From positions 615,082 through 679,081 of the forward strand of contig NW_023501064.1 of the NCBI RefSeq assembly GCF_014066305.1: a stretch of 64,000 nucleotides of DNA, given 5' to 3'. The stretch comes from Letharia columbiana. Lineage: Eukaryota > Ascomycota > Lecanoromycetes > Lecanorales > Parmeliaceae. The number at the start of each line of letters is the position of its first letter. Within the stretch, counting starts at the first letter, position 1. The translations under genes and the position numbers were made by a program. A model generated the notes under the pieces. The model did no database searches. It saw only the letters and a list, made by a program, of their open reading frames with translations, and was not told the DNA's origin. Of this stretch, positions 35,101-45,638 are shown piece by piece.

Positions 35101-38100
35101 GAGCGTAATCGCCACAACAGACGCAGATCTGAGTTGGAGACAAAGCTTCAGGCACTTCAAGACTTTGAATTCGTCTTCTCAGGCCAGCCATCAAGTCTTC
35201 GCTCCCAGCTTGTGGAGAAGACGCTAGCCGAGCTTGGAGCCGAGCCTGAGGTCCCGATGACGTTTCGACCTCAGATATCTGAGCTGGGCCAACTGCAGGC
35301 AGAATTCAACAATATCGTGAAGAGCATTGTCTTGAGATCCCCTACCCCTTCGACGCTGCAGTCCGTCTTTTGCGGAGATTCGGCTAAGATCCAGGAAGTC
35401 CAACTTCTGAGAATGAACATCGCTCAAGCTGTGTCACGATTGTCCCATGGCTTTGAAGCTTATGAGGATATCACAAAGCCTTTGATTGGCTTCTTGCAAG
35501 GTCTTGATGTTGGGCTGGCAGTCTCGTTGCTTACCGATAGTCAAGATAATCCGCGTGATCGCCGCATGCAGTACATGTGTGAGATGACTCCTTTCCTTGG
35601 TGTCGGTCCCCAAGGGCTCGCAAGGGCGTCAGCATTCGAGCTGGATCTGTACCACTTGCAGTCTTTTGACCTGCGTCTACACTTCCTGAAATACACTGGG
35701 ATTGCACGTAGCGTCAGTAAAGATCTAGGCGACTTATTTGCGCAGGCAATCTTTCAAACATTCCAGAGCTTCTATCAAGAATGGAAAGAAAATCTTGGAC
35801 GAGACCAACAAAATAGTGCAGCTAAATCATCCCTATACCGGTATCGTGGTGGCGAAGAGGAAGGCAATGAAGCTGATGAGCAGGACTTCTACAAATTGTT
35901 CCCGGATTACTATCGCCCATACGAACAAGATGTCGCGTCAAAAGGACCCAAGTACGATGCAAGAGACCAAGCTCAACGACTCGCTGGTTTGCAACGCGAA
36001 ACTTTCCAAAGTACCAAAAGCACATCTGAGCGACTTCTGGACCTGCTCCAAAATGCTTCCAAAGACATTGCCAGCCTTTGGAAAGACACTTCGATGTGCA
36101 AGTGTCCAGTGCCGGCGGAGAAGCTGCTTTCAGCCCTCGTGCTCAATGTCAATCAACACAAGGAGCGACTTCTCGGCCAAGCTGAGTTGGACAAGCTTTA
36201 CAATTTCTATAGTGACGCAAATCTCTCGGAAGCACAAAAACTGATCGCTCTCGTTCACAAGACCCAAACACGATTCTGCGAGCTGCAAGAGACTTGGCCC
36301 GAACATGCAACCCTAGCAGATGTACTGCGAACATCATCAGAGTTGCTGGCTTTGCGCCACACTGAGCCAATTGCGAAAATCATGACAAAGGCGGAGCAGC
36401 TACATGGCTACATCCACGAATGGCAGGTCGTTGCTAGTAAGCAGTATACTGCAGTTGCATTGTACGAGCAGCTTACCGATCTACTTGTCTGCTGGCGTCG
36501 GTTGGAGCTTTCGACATGGGCTCGACTTCTTGACATGGAAGACCAAAAATGCAACGAGGATGCTGAGTCTTGGTGGTTCGTTGCATATGAAGTCATCATT
36601 GCGGCACCGCTTTCCATGGTCGATGCAGGACAAGATCTCCAGGTGCATGTAGAGCAGCTTTTCAGCATACTGGCAGATTTCATGGGAACTACCTCCATAG
36701 GACAGTATGCCCATCGTCGTGGTATGATCGATTGCTTTCGGAGTCATCTCGAGATCCTCGCAAAAGAAATTCCATCGATCGGTGTGGTACACAGCGCTAT
36801 TTCCAACTTTCTGAGCTACTACGCTCGCTTCGAAAGTCCTATTCAAGAATACCTGCACAACGGCCGGCAAAAGCTGGAGAAAGACATGAAGGAGATTTTG
36901 CTGCTTGCCAGCTGGAAGGATACCAATATCAATGCATTGAGGGATAGCGCGAAGCGATCCCACCACAGGCTTTTTAAAGTGATCCGCAAGTATCGGAGCT
37001 TGTTGGCCCAGTCTGCTGAGACCTTTGTTAACCAAGAATTTTCGAGTGAAAACGACGTGCCTGCACCATCAAAGCGAAAAGATAACACTCCTGAAGTGAC
37101 CAAAGTGGATCCACGTGCCATACAGACCTGCAAATCTCACCTCCACAGCTGGGAATTGAAGCCTGAGAGACTCATAAATCCCACCTCGACAGCTCAGCGT
37201 ATGTTTCAAATGAGTCAGCTGTCTCCCTCGGCGATCGACGGCGCATCGTATCTGCACAGCTTCGGGACCGACCTGATCAACAGTATCAAGAGTTTGCAGA
37301 AGGAGACACCGTCCAAAGTTACAGAAGAAAACGGCGAAGCCATCAAGCATCTCAAAACCCGAAAACGTAAGCTATATGCGGAGACATTAAAAGCCTTGCG
37401 TCACATGGGTTTTCGATCTAACCTGAGCGCTGATGCGTTGACCAAACAATCTTCGCTATCTGTTGTACTAACAAGGACTCCGGCCATCGCATCGCAATCT
37501 CATCACCAAATAGCTAGTGCAGAGTTCCACTTTCATCAGGTGTTGCGCATCGTTCCTGGGATTAAGGAACGATCTCGAAATCACTCTGAAGACCTCAGTC
37601 ACGGCGAAGTTGCTCGGAGCATTGGTTACCTAGAGAGCATGATTTTCGTCATCCTTAAGCAGAGGGGAATCCTCGCAACTATTTTCACTGATCTCCAAAA
37701 GCTTGACAGGACAATTGAAATTATGTATAACTCGTGGGCACCAGACTCTTATGCTTTGAAGAAACAGGAAATTGGGCCACAGAATGCTACTAAAGGAGTG
37801 CAATATGCTTTTAGATGGTTGCCAGGAATCATAGAAGCTGGCTCTGTGATCATCGAAGAGCACGGAAAGATGGGCAAACTTGATCACTCAACCGTTCTGG
37901 CAGGTCTGGGGGTTTGGAAAGACAAGATGGCCACGGCAAACAATGCATTCGACCAGCTTCCCAAGCTGCCTTTCAATCTCTCTTCTTCACGACATGAGGA
38001 AACTCACCATAAGGCAGTAGTACTCCTGAAAGACTTCAGGACCAACCTGCAAAAGTTGATTGACCACAATCCTGGCTTAGCTTTTGTGCTAAAGCAAATT

Positions 38101-41100
38101 GCACAATGGACTAGTTCAGACGTTGCCTCCGATGTTCTGCAGAGGAACGGTGAGCATCTTACCAGTCTCGTGGATCTGGATAATAGCATCTCAAACGCGT
38201 CGAGTTCGATTTTAGTAGCGATGCAGCGAATGCAAGGAATCTCCTCGACCCTCCCTTCCTCGATCGAGGACGCTACATGGCTAACACGTACTGACTCCTC
38301 GTTAGCGGCCAGCCTCAAAAACCTGTATTCCCGCGAGGTCAGTGGCCTGCTTCGAGAAGCCATGGATCAAATACAATACCTGAGCGCTGCGAATGATGGC
38401 GATATTCTCGCTGCAAGTGCGCTGTTTGCATTGGCATTGCCTATCGTCCAACAATTCCGCAGCATTTTGCAAACCTCGTTCAATCGATATGCTGAACTTC
38501 ATCAAGCATTATGTAAGCTGTCCGATCAACTAGCGCATTCCTTCTCGCAAATCGTCCAAGAAGGCTTCTGTAGCCCAGCCGAGAACTCAGTCACAGAAGC
38601 TGGCAAGACCGACAAGCTTGAAGGTGGCACTGGTCTTGGGGAGGGCGAGGGCGCAGAAGATATCAGCAAGGACATTCAAGATAACGAGGATCTGTCCGAA
38701 CTCGCGCAAGGCGTGGCAAACGATAAAGAGAAGGAGGAGATCGAAGATCAAGAGGACGCAGTGGATATGGATCACGATGAATTGGAGGGTGAAATGGGAG
38801 ATGTCTCCGATAAAGGCGAGGACGACGGGTCGGCAAGCGGGGGCGAAGAAAACGATATTGATGAGGAGACAGGAGATATAGACAACCTCGATCCCTCAGC
38901 TGTAGACGAAAAGCTTTGGGACGGGAAAGCTGAAGACACAGACAAAGAGAGGGAGGGGCCGAGAGCCAAAGGGAAAGCCGACAAAGATGAGCAGGTTGCT
39001 GATGACGCTACCGAACAACGAGAGAGCGCCCAAGTGGAAGAGGGAGAAGAAGAAGACGATCAAGCCAGCCAGACCGGCCTAGAAGAGGCAGAAGAGGTTG
39101 CAATACAAGAGACAGAGAAAACGGATCCGCATGTTCAAGAAGGCCAGAATCTAGACTTACCTGAGGAAATGGATTTGGAAAATGTTGATAGGACAGACGG
39201 GGAGTCAGTGTCTGGGGACAGCGACATGGAGGGTATGTCTGATATCGAACAAGAAGATGGCGAGGAGAAGGAAGCCGATGGCTTATCTGAGAGCAGCCAA
39301 GATAATGAGTCTGAGGAAAACGTGAGAGTTGATGCGGACGCTCAAAACCAGCCAGGGGAGAACGCCAAAGACGATGATGATGTCGATGTCAATGGAATTG
39401 AAGAAGCTGGGTCTCCTGTCGACACGGAACCGGACGATGAGGAGCCAGCAGATGATCCCGGATTCCTCTACGACAGAACGGACAATCAAAACGTGGACCA
39501 ACAAAATCCTGCGCCTAGCGATGCTATAGGTCTCGGGGAAGATGCTGACCAGAACGACACTGATGACCAAACGAGAGAAAACAAGGCACAAGGCAAAGAT
39601 GGTGTCCAGGGAAACGCCACAAGCACTGACGAGCCTCAGGCTGCGACGGAAGACGGCCAGCTGGGAGGAGTGGATAGGACGGAAGGTGGTCAAACAGAAG
39701 ACGACAACCGAAACGAAAGCGGCGGTGGTCAGGCCTTCAAGAAGCTTGGGGATGCTCTCGAAAAGTGGCATCGGCACAATAGGCAGATTCAAGAGGCTCC
39801 TGAGGAAGAAGCGAATGCTCCGCCTCAGACTGACGTAGACATGGCAAATCAAGAATTCGAACATCTCCATGATGAAGAAGCTGGAGCAGACACGCAAGCT
39901 TTGGGTACTGCTTCGGATGATCAGGTACGGGCTCTAGACAAAAAAGCTATGGATTCAGAAATGCACCACGAGCCCCGTGCTTTCCCTCCAGACAAGACAG
40001 ATGAGGAGGATGCCATCGAGCACATTGAGAGGATGGAGGAGTATCCAACACAACCGGAGGCACACAAGCCGCAGGAGCAATCCGGAATGGGAGCTTTTGT
40101 CGCAAGCAGGAACGACTGCGGCCAGCCAAGTGATCAGCCTGGCACAGAGACCCTCGAAAAGGAAGAAGACGTTGATGTACTTGACAATGATCTCTCAAAC
40201 ACTCATCTTCAGCCTGCTTTTGAGGCATCACCACGCTCTGCAGAGGATGCTCGCCGCCTTTGGTCACACTACGAGAGTCTCACACGCGATCTGTCTCTTT
40301 CCCTTACAGAACAGTTGCGGCTAATCCTCGCGCCCACTCTTGCCACTAAAATGCGCGGAGACTTCCGCACCGGCAAGCGCCTCAACATCAAGCGTATAAT
40401 TCCCTATATCGCCTCCCAATACAAGCGGGACAAGATATGGATGCGTCGTTCCAGCCCATCAAAACGCAACTATCAGATCATGCTCGCCGTCGATGACAGT
40501 AAATCTATGGGTGAAAGTGGAAGCGGCCAATTAGCCTTCGAAACACTTGCGCTGGTCTCTCAAAGCCTGAGCATGCTAGAAGTCGGCGATATATGCGTTC
40601 TTGGCTTTGGAAACGAAGTTCATGTGGCCCATGAATTTGACAAAACCTTCTCCTCCGAAGCCGGCGCTCAGATTTTTCAACATTTTGGTTTTCAGCAAAC
40701 AAAGACTAACGTAAGAAAGCTCGTCGCTGACTCGATCACCCTCTTCCGCGAAGCAAGACGTAAAGTATTCAACGCTGGCGCCGAACTCTGGCAACTCGAA
40801 CTCATAATCAGCGATGGCGTCTGCGAAGATCATGAGACGATACGACGCCTGGTCCGCCAAGCTCAAGAAGAGCGCATTATGATCGTATTCGTAATTGTGG
40901 ACGCGTTGTTGAAGGGAGAGTCGATTATGGATATGAAACAGGCGGTTTTTGAGCCCGATGTCATAGGGGAGACCAAGTTGAAGATTAAGCGGTACCTAGA
41001 TGGGTTCCCTTTCGCGTATTACCTCGTAGTGGGTGATGTGAGAGATTTACCCGGTGTACTTGCCCAAGCTTTGAGGCAATGGTTCGCTGAGGTTGTGGAA

Positions 41101-41109
41101 AGTGGGTGA
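26163..41109 (+). CDS. MDN1: Midasin (Rea1/Mdn1), giant dynein-like AAA ATPase of 60S ribosome assembly
   Basis: Removes assembly factors (Rsa4, Ytm1) from pre-60S particles in the nucleolus and nucleoplasm. Exons are 26163-33389, 33452-33772 and 33823-41109, giving about 4,944 residues, normal for the family. Six AAA modules follow in order with intact Walker A motifs: GSSGAGKTT (about residue 306), GETGTGKTT (647), GPTSSGKTS (1083), GETGSGKTT (1373), GSPGVGKTT (1754) and GPSGSGKTS (2065); Walker B sequences such as VVLDELNLAP and VLLDEMNLAS are also seen. A long linker leads to an Asp/Glu-rich region (about 4110-4570) and the C-terminal MIDAS domain with DDSKSMGES (Asp-x-Ser-x-Ser metal site), QTKTNV and ISDG. 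The second intron is called as 50 bases ending GATCAG; an upstream CACAG would give a 35-base intron. It diverges from CLC across 210 bases. Confidence 0.97.
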
Positions 41110-41757
41110 GAGGTGTACGGTTTTTTACGGCAGGCACGATAGAGGTTGTATGACAAGCATTATCTTTGAGCAACACGCATTGTCTTCCCATGGATCCACA
41201 ACTACTAGGCGGCTTCTCGTACTGATTTTCTTATTCAGATTGACTCTATCAATAGATCTACATTCGTGGAAAATTCTCTCTGTTACCTAGGCATGTCGGC
41301 GGCCAGACTGCGGACTACTCTGTTACTGATGTGAAGAGTGGTTTAGGTCCTTAGCTGAAACCTTCCTTCGTTTTGAGCAAAATACGTGAGCAAGATACCT
41401 GAGTCACCAAGGCCATTGGGACGTAGAAGTTTCTGATATCCGGTTCTTGGAGAAGGCCAAGGAAGAAGAGGCTGTCGCCAAGACTGGCTAGCCCCTGGGT
41501 CAAGTAAAAATATAAATTTTCATAACAATATGAGCCGGGCTATCAAATTTTCAGATGGGTTTTACCGTCAAGCCTCTAAACGGAGAGGCATAAAAGGCAG
41601 AAGACAGGGCTCTCTCCCTTTCTCTTTACACACTCCCACTCATACTCTTCCTCGCCATATAACTTCATAGCATACCTTTGCAAGAAGCTCTCCTCTTCAC
41701 TCACATCACGTCTACCAGCACTAAGATAATCAATAGTAACAAACAGCAGCCAGCAAG
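41110..41757. other. Intergenic, probable promoter and leader of the AT-hook gene
   Basis: Contains a TATA-like ATAAAAGG near 41590, followed by a strongly pyrimidine-rich, A-poor stretch (about 41605-41725) typical of fungal 5' UTRs. No coding frame recognised. Confidence 0.4.
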
Positions 41758-43197
41758 ATGTGGAAAATGGGTTCGACCTCAGATGCCCAGGATTCCTTGA
41801 CCCAATTCCTCGGGAAGGAGCACTCCAGCTACTTCAATCAACGCCAGACAGTCTCACTGAGGGAAGTGAACAACCAAGAGTCGACCAGACATCCCACGAA
41901 TAACCAGCCTTTATCCTTACAAGGTTATAATCCAGCAGTAAGTCTCGCATTGCCATCTTTACATTGGGGTCCAAAAGCTGATATAACGTTTCAGGGCATG
42001 AGTGCTTCCAGGCCGTCCAGTTCACCTCAAAGTGTCTCATCAGCGCAGCATCAAATTGTAATTCTTTCAACTCTTCTGTCATGCACTGATCAACGACTTG
42101 GAAATTGACTTGTTTTCCAGACCGACAACCCCCAAACATCAGCACAGAACCCCCAGAGCCCCCAGAAACCACCAAAACGCGGCAGAGGGTGGACAGGGTT
42201 GCCCAAGGGAAGACCTCTGGGAGCCAAGAACAAGCCAAAAGGTCCTGACCATGGTCTGCCAAAGGTATGTAACATCAGACTGTCGCTTGTTTCCAAATGA
42301 GCCTTCATGCTAATAGCCAACAAACAGATGTCCAAGAAAAGAGGAAGGCCATTAGGAGCGAAGAACAAGTACCCCCGCGGAGCCCACAACGCGTATCCGT
42401 CTACGCCAGATAGCAATAGCAGCTCGATCGAGAGCGGAACCCCGCAAACACCAATTCCAATCGTGATCGGCACTGCTCTCGTCATGGCCCCAACAACTCC
42501 AACAGAGGCCCAGACGACGTACACATACCCTCTCGGATACGCACAGTCAACATCCTTTTCCGACTCCCTCAATGATGACGACCGCGGCTGGGACAATGAG
42601 ACCGGAACCTGGTACTCCATAAAGGCTCGAGCCAGGGAAGAACTGGAAACCTACGGCGCCACCTCAACCGCCCCAGAAGACTTCATGAGACCCATGGCGA
42701 TGACCTATTCTCCTCCACCTAATTCATCTTACGGCAACCAGGGTGATTTTGGAGAGCCTAACCATAGCCATGGTTCTCAGTACCCACCACCGCCCGTGCC
42801 TAACCACGCCTTCGGCAGCGGTATCTTCGCCTACGGCAACGGCAACAGCAGCCGTCCCTACCCGTCGTCCAGCCCTTATCCCGGAGGCATGTCAGCATAC
42901 AGTGACCCGACTCAACCCCCAAGGACTACAACCGAATATGGACGTCACCAACTCCAGGCACCTGCAACTTCACAATCATACAATGCCTCAAGCTCCGTTA
43001 CCGATGCTGACAACAACTTTCCGAGGCTACGACCATACTCGACCATCAACCGAAATCTGGGTACTGGGGCTCAGTACCAATCCCCAGCGCCAGCGACTCT
43101 AGGACCGTTCGAGGACAACACCACCAGCTCGGTCACCGAGACCGAGAACATCTTCGACAAGCTGATGAATTTGAGGGACTGGAATGACTTGAACTAG
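41758..43197 (+). CDS. AT-hook-type DNA-binding protein with duplicated GRPLGAKNK motif
   Basis: Exons are 41758-41937, 42121-42264 and 42328-43197, giving 397 residues. The 183-base first intron (GTAAGT donor, TTTTCCAG acceptor) and the 63-base second intron (GTATGT, AACAG) are both phase 0. Exon 2 encodes KRGRGWTGLPKGRPLGAKNKP and exon 3 opens with KKRGRPLGAKNKYPRG, so the same basic minor-groove-binding motif is repeated on either side of intron 2. The rest is Ser/Pro/Thr/Tyr/Gly-rich and probably disordered, ending FDKLMNLRDWNDLN, a possible short helix. The AT-hook core Gly-Arg-Pro suggests binding to AT-rich DNA in the nucleus. No full-length family is recognised. Confidence 0.7.
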
Positions 43198-43215
43198 GAG
43201 AATGGTGGGATGGCA

Positions 43216-43435
43216 GACGGTATGCTTTTCAGGGCTGTCGACTCTTTACTTACCATTCCTAACGTCTAATTCAGAATCTCTAGCGACAGAGAATTGATTA
43301 GGGTGGTGGCATTGATGGCAACAGCGTATGGGATGGGCGACGGTATGCTTGTCACCGCTGTCGATTTTGTGCTTACTGTTGCTAACGTCTGACTTCAGAC
43401 AGCTCCAGCGACAGGGAAACGATTAGGGCAGTGGC
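43216..43435 (+). repeat. Two tandem diverged copies of an intron-like unit
   Basis: Copy 1 is 43216-43310 and copy 2 is 43339-43435, offset 123 bases. Each contains a GTATGC donor-like start, a CTAACGTCT branch-like block and a TTCAG acceptor-like end, defining 43220-43274 (55 bases) and 43343-43398 (56 bases), followed by the conserved flank AGCGACAG...GATTAGGG. They lie just behind the stop codon of the AT-hook gene, in its 3' UTR or beyond. Confidence 0.65.
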
Positions 43436-44169
43436 AGTGGTGGATGTGGTGGATGGTACGAGCGAAGGTTTGGGTATCAGCGGTCATTGATCAGCATTGA
43501 CAGGTTCGAGATTAACATCGGCATTCGCATTGGTATTGCATTGGCGATTGGATTGATTTACGGATCAGCGTTGGAGTTGGATCACAGCATGGATTGGATT
43601 ATGGATCGGCGTTGAAATTGCATCGCCCTATGGGTTTGCATTGGAATTGGTGGAATTGGTTATTTTGATGGACTGACTCCACCAGTGTTGGGATACACTA
43701 CTATAGATAGATCCAATGACATTGTTTTCATCAATACATCTTTGCTGTCATCATTGGTTCTCTTGATGCTGTTCTGGTCGAGGCCGCACATTGCCCAAGA
43801 GGGTAGAGTAGATCGGCTCACAGGCGAGATAGGCGACCCCTTTGACATTTGCTTTTGGTCTTGATCTTAGTTGAAGGAGAAGTTCGGATGTCTACAAGGC
43901 TGCCGGGTGGTCTGTATGTTCAAGATGTGTGGGATGGGCTAGCTTTGGGAATGGCAGTAGTAGTATACTGTCTATGTGCGCTCGTCTCTGGGACCTGGCA
44001 AATTTTTTGAATGAGTCATCGCGATTATATGGATGGTATCTACGCTTTCGTCACCCGTAAAATCGTAAGGATATGTACATCACCCCTATCCGTCTTCCTA
44101 TGCTCTTGCTCTCCTCATGCAAAGACCTTCACCCTTTAAGATCCCTCCTTCTCCTCCTTCTCCTCCTCG
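43436..44169. other. Intergenic, ATTGG-rich low-complexity tract
   Basis: From about 43490 to 43665 the sequence is an irregular repetition of GCATTGG/GGATTGG/GGATCAGCGTTGG words, resembling a degraded minisatellite. The remainder contains no recognised gene. The next gene ends convergently at 44170. Confidence 0.5.
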
Positions 44170-45399
44170 TCACCAACCATATTTGCTCCCCGCCTCCTTC
44201 TTATTCCTCCTCCCACTCGCAAACTGCTCCTCCAGCGCATCCTTCTGGTTGCTAGCCGCATTCACCAACTGCTTCAAACTATGTTTGCCCGGAGCGATGC
44301 CTCGCACGGGGTTGTGTTGGACAGTCTCGCCTGCTTGCCGGAGCAATTCGTTGGCCGCGTATTCTTCGTCGGTGTTGAAGTTCACAATGTTGGGTATGTT
44401 GGAGGGCTGGGAGGGATGGGTTTTGTTGGTATTGTGGTGCCGGCCGAGGAGTTGGCGTTTGGCGGAGGCCGAGAGGTTCAGGTCGGTGGCTATTGCAGAG
44501 AGGGATTGGGGTTGCGGTCGCGTGGGTTGGTCGGGTAAGTATGTTGTTTCGGCGGCAGTGTAATTTTGTGCAATGGTGGGTTCTTCAGTGTATGGATTTG
44601 TAGCGGGCGTGATTGTTGGGCTGTCCGCGTGGTATACCATGGGCTGATATGTTCCTTTGGTTGCCAACCCATTACTCGAGGATTCATGTACCTCGTCTCC
44701 AGCTGAGAACAATGACATTTTGGGGGTTGCTTTTACTTGCTTTGTCAATCCTCCCTCTGTAGACCCCGCTGCACCTCGGCTAGCCACAGGCGGAGCTTTC
44801 TTCCTCTGAGGCTTCTTGTTGGCAACGGATAACGGCTTGAACATCGTGGACTTCTTCTTCAGTTCCACACCATTTCCTGGAATCGGTATATCTGGTAGAT
44901 TTACTGCCGGTGATATGATCGTTTCCGCATGCCTGCTATGCCCTTGGCTCTCTTCCTCTGATCGGCCTTCGGTACCTCCATTCCAGTCTGAGCCTTCCTC
45001 CACGCTTGGTGCAGGTTCTCTGCTGAAACCTGGTGCAGCTCCTGTCTTAAGACTGACACCACTACCTAGTCCACCTCTTCTTATACCCCCGATTCCAGAT
45101 GTTTCACTTGGTGCTGCCGTGCGCTTGGGCGCAGGAAGGAAGGAGTTGAATCCGCTCATTCCCCCTGAGCTAATCTTGGCTCGCTTTGCGGGGGGTCCTG
45201 ATTCCAGATTTCCATCCTCTGTCGTCGCTTTTGCTGGTTCCGGGAGGCTGACTTTGATCTTGTGAGGGTTCGAGCGGTTGACGACCTTTTGGAAGGCAGG
45301 CTTGTTGGAGGTCGGCTTAGGTTTGGCAGGTTCTGGAATTGTGCCTTTTTCTTCCTTTTCTGAGTCGGATTCGGACCCGGAGTAGTCAACGAGAGCCAT
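44170..45399 (-). CDS. PRCC-like protein (mitotic checkpoint regulator/splicing-associated family)
   Basis: Intronless, 409 residues from the ATG at 45399 (MALVDYSGSESDSE), which is the family's typical start; an upstream in-frame ATG (45462) would add 21 residues. The protein is low complexity and Pro/Ser/Lys-rich over most of its length. The conserved C-terminal block is NFNTDEEYAANELLRQAGE, GIAPGKHSLKQLVNAA and FASGRRNKKEAGSKYGW, which is diagnostic for PRCC. The human protein interacts with MAD2B and associates with spliceosomal factors. It diverges from SIN1 with about 240 bases between start codons. Confidence 0.85.
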   Translation of the reverse strand: MALVDYSGSESDSEKEEKGTIPEPAKPKPTSNKPAFQKVVNRSNPHKIKVSLPEPAKATTEDGNLESGPPAKRAKISSGGMSGFNSFLPAPKRTAAPSETSGIGGIRRGGLGSGVSLKTGAAPGFSREPAPSVEEGSDWNGGTEGRSEEESQGHSRHAETIISPAVNLPDIPIPGNGVELKKKSTMFKPLSVANKKPQRKKAPPVASRGAAGSTEGGLTKQVKATPKMSLFSAGDEVHESSSNGLATKGTYQPMVYHADSPTITPATNPYTEEPTIAQNYTAAETTYLPDQPTRPQPQSLSAIATDLNLSASAKRQLLGRHHNTNKTHPSQPSNIPNIVNFNTDEEYAANELLRQAGETVQHNPVRGIAPGKHSLKQLVNAASNQKDALEEQFASGRRNKKEAGSKYGW

Positions 45400-45638
45400 T
45401 GTCAGCCTTTCTTCGATGTCCTTCTCGGTGGTTGTGATCTCGATAAGTAGATGTTTTGGCATCCCGCGCGAAGGCGGTAAATTACCCGCTTGCCGCGCTT
45501 TGTCTCATCCATAAAGTACCTGCATTGCATAAAGTAGACAGGATCATCAATTTGCGCCAAAGTGATGCGAACTCCCTTCCAGGAGTGGGAGATGGACGTC
45601 TCTAGAGTCAACCAGCCAGAAGTGTAATGTTTACTGAG

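Noticed and set aside
38600..40000. Several 65-200 codon frames on both strands
   Set aside because: They are shadows of the Asp/Glu-rich region of midasin, whose biased codons keep other frames open.
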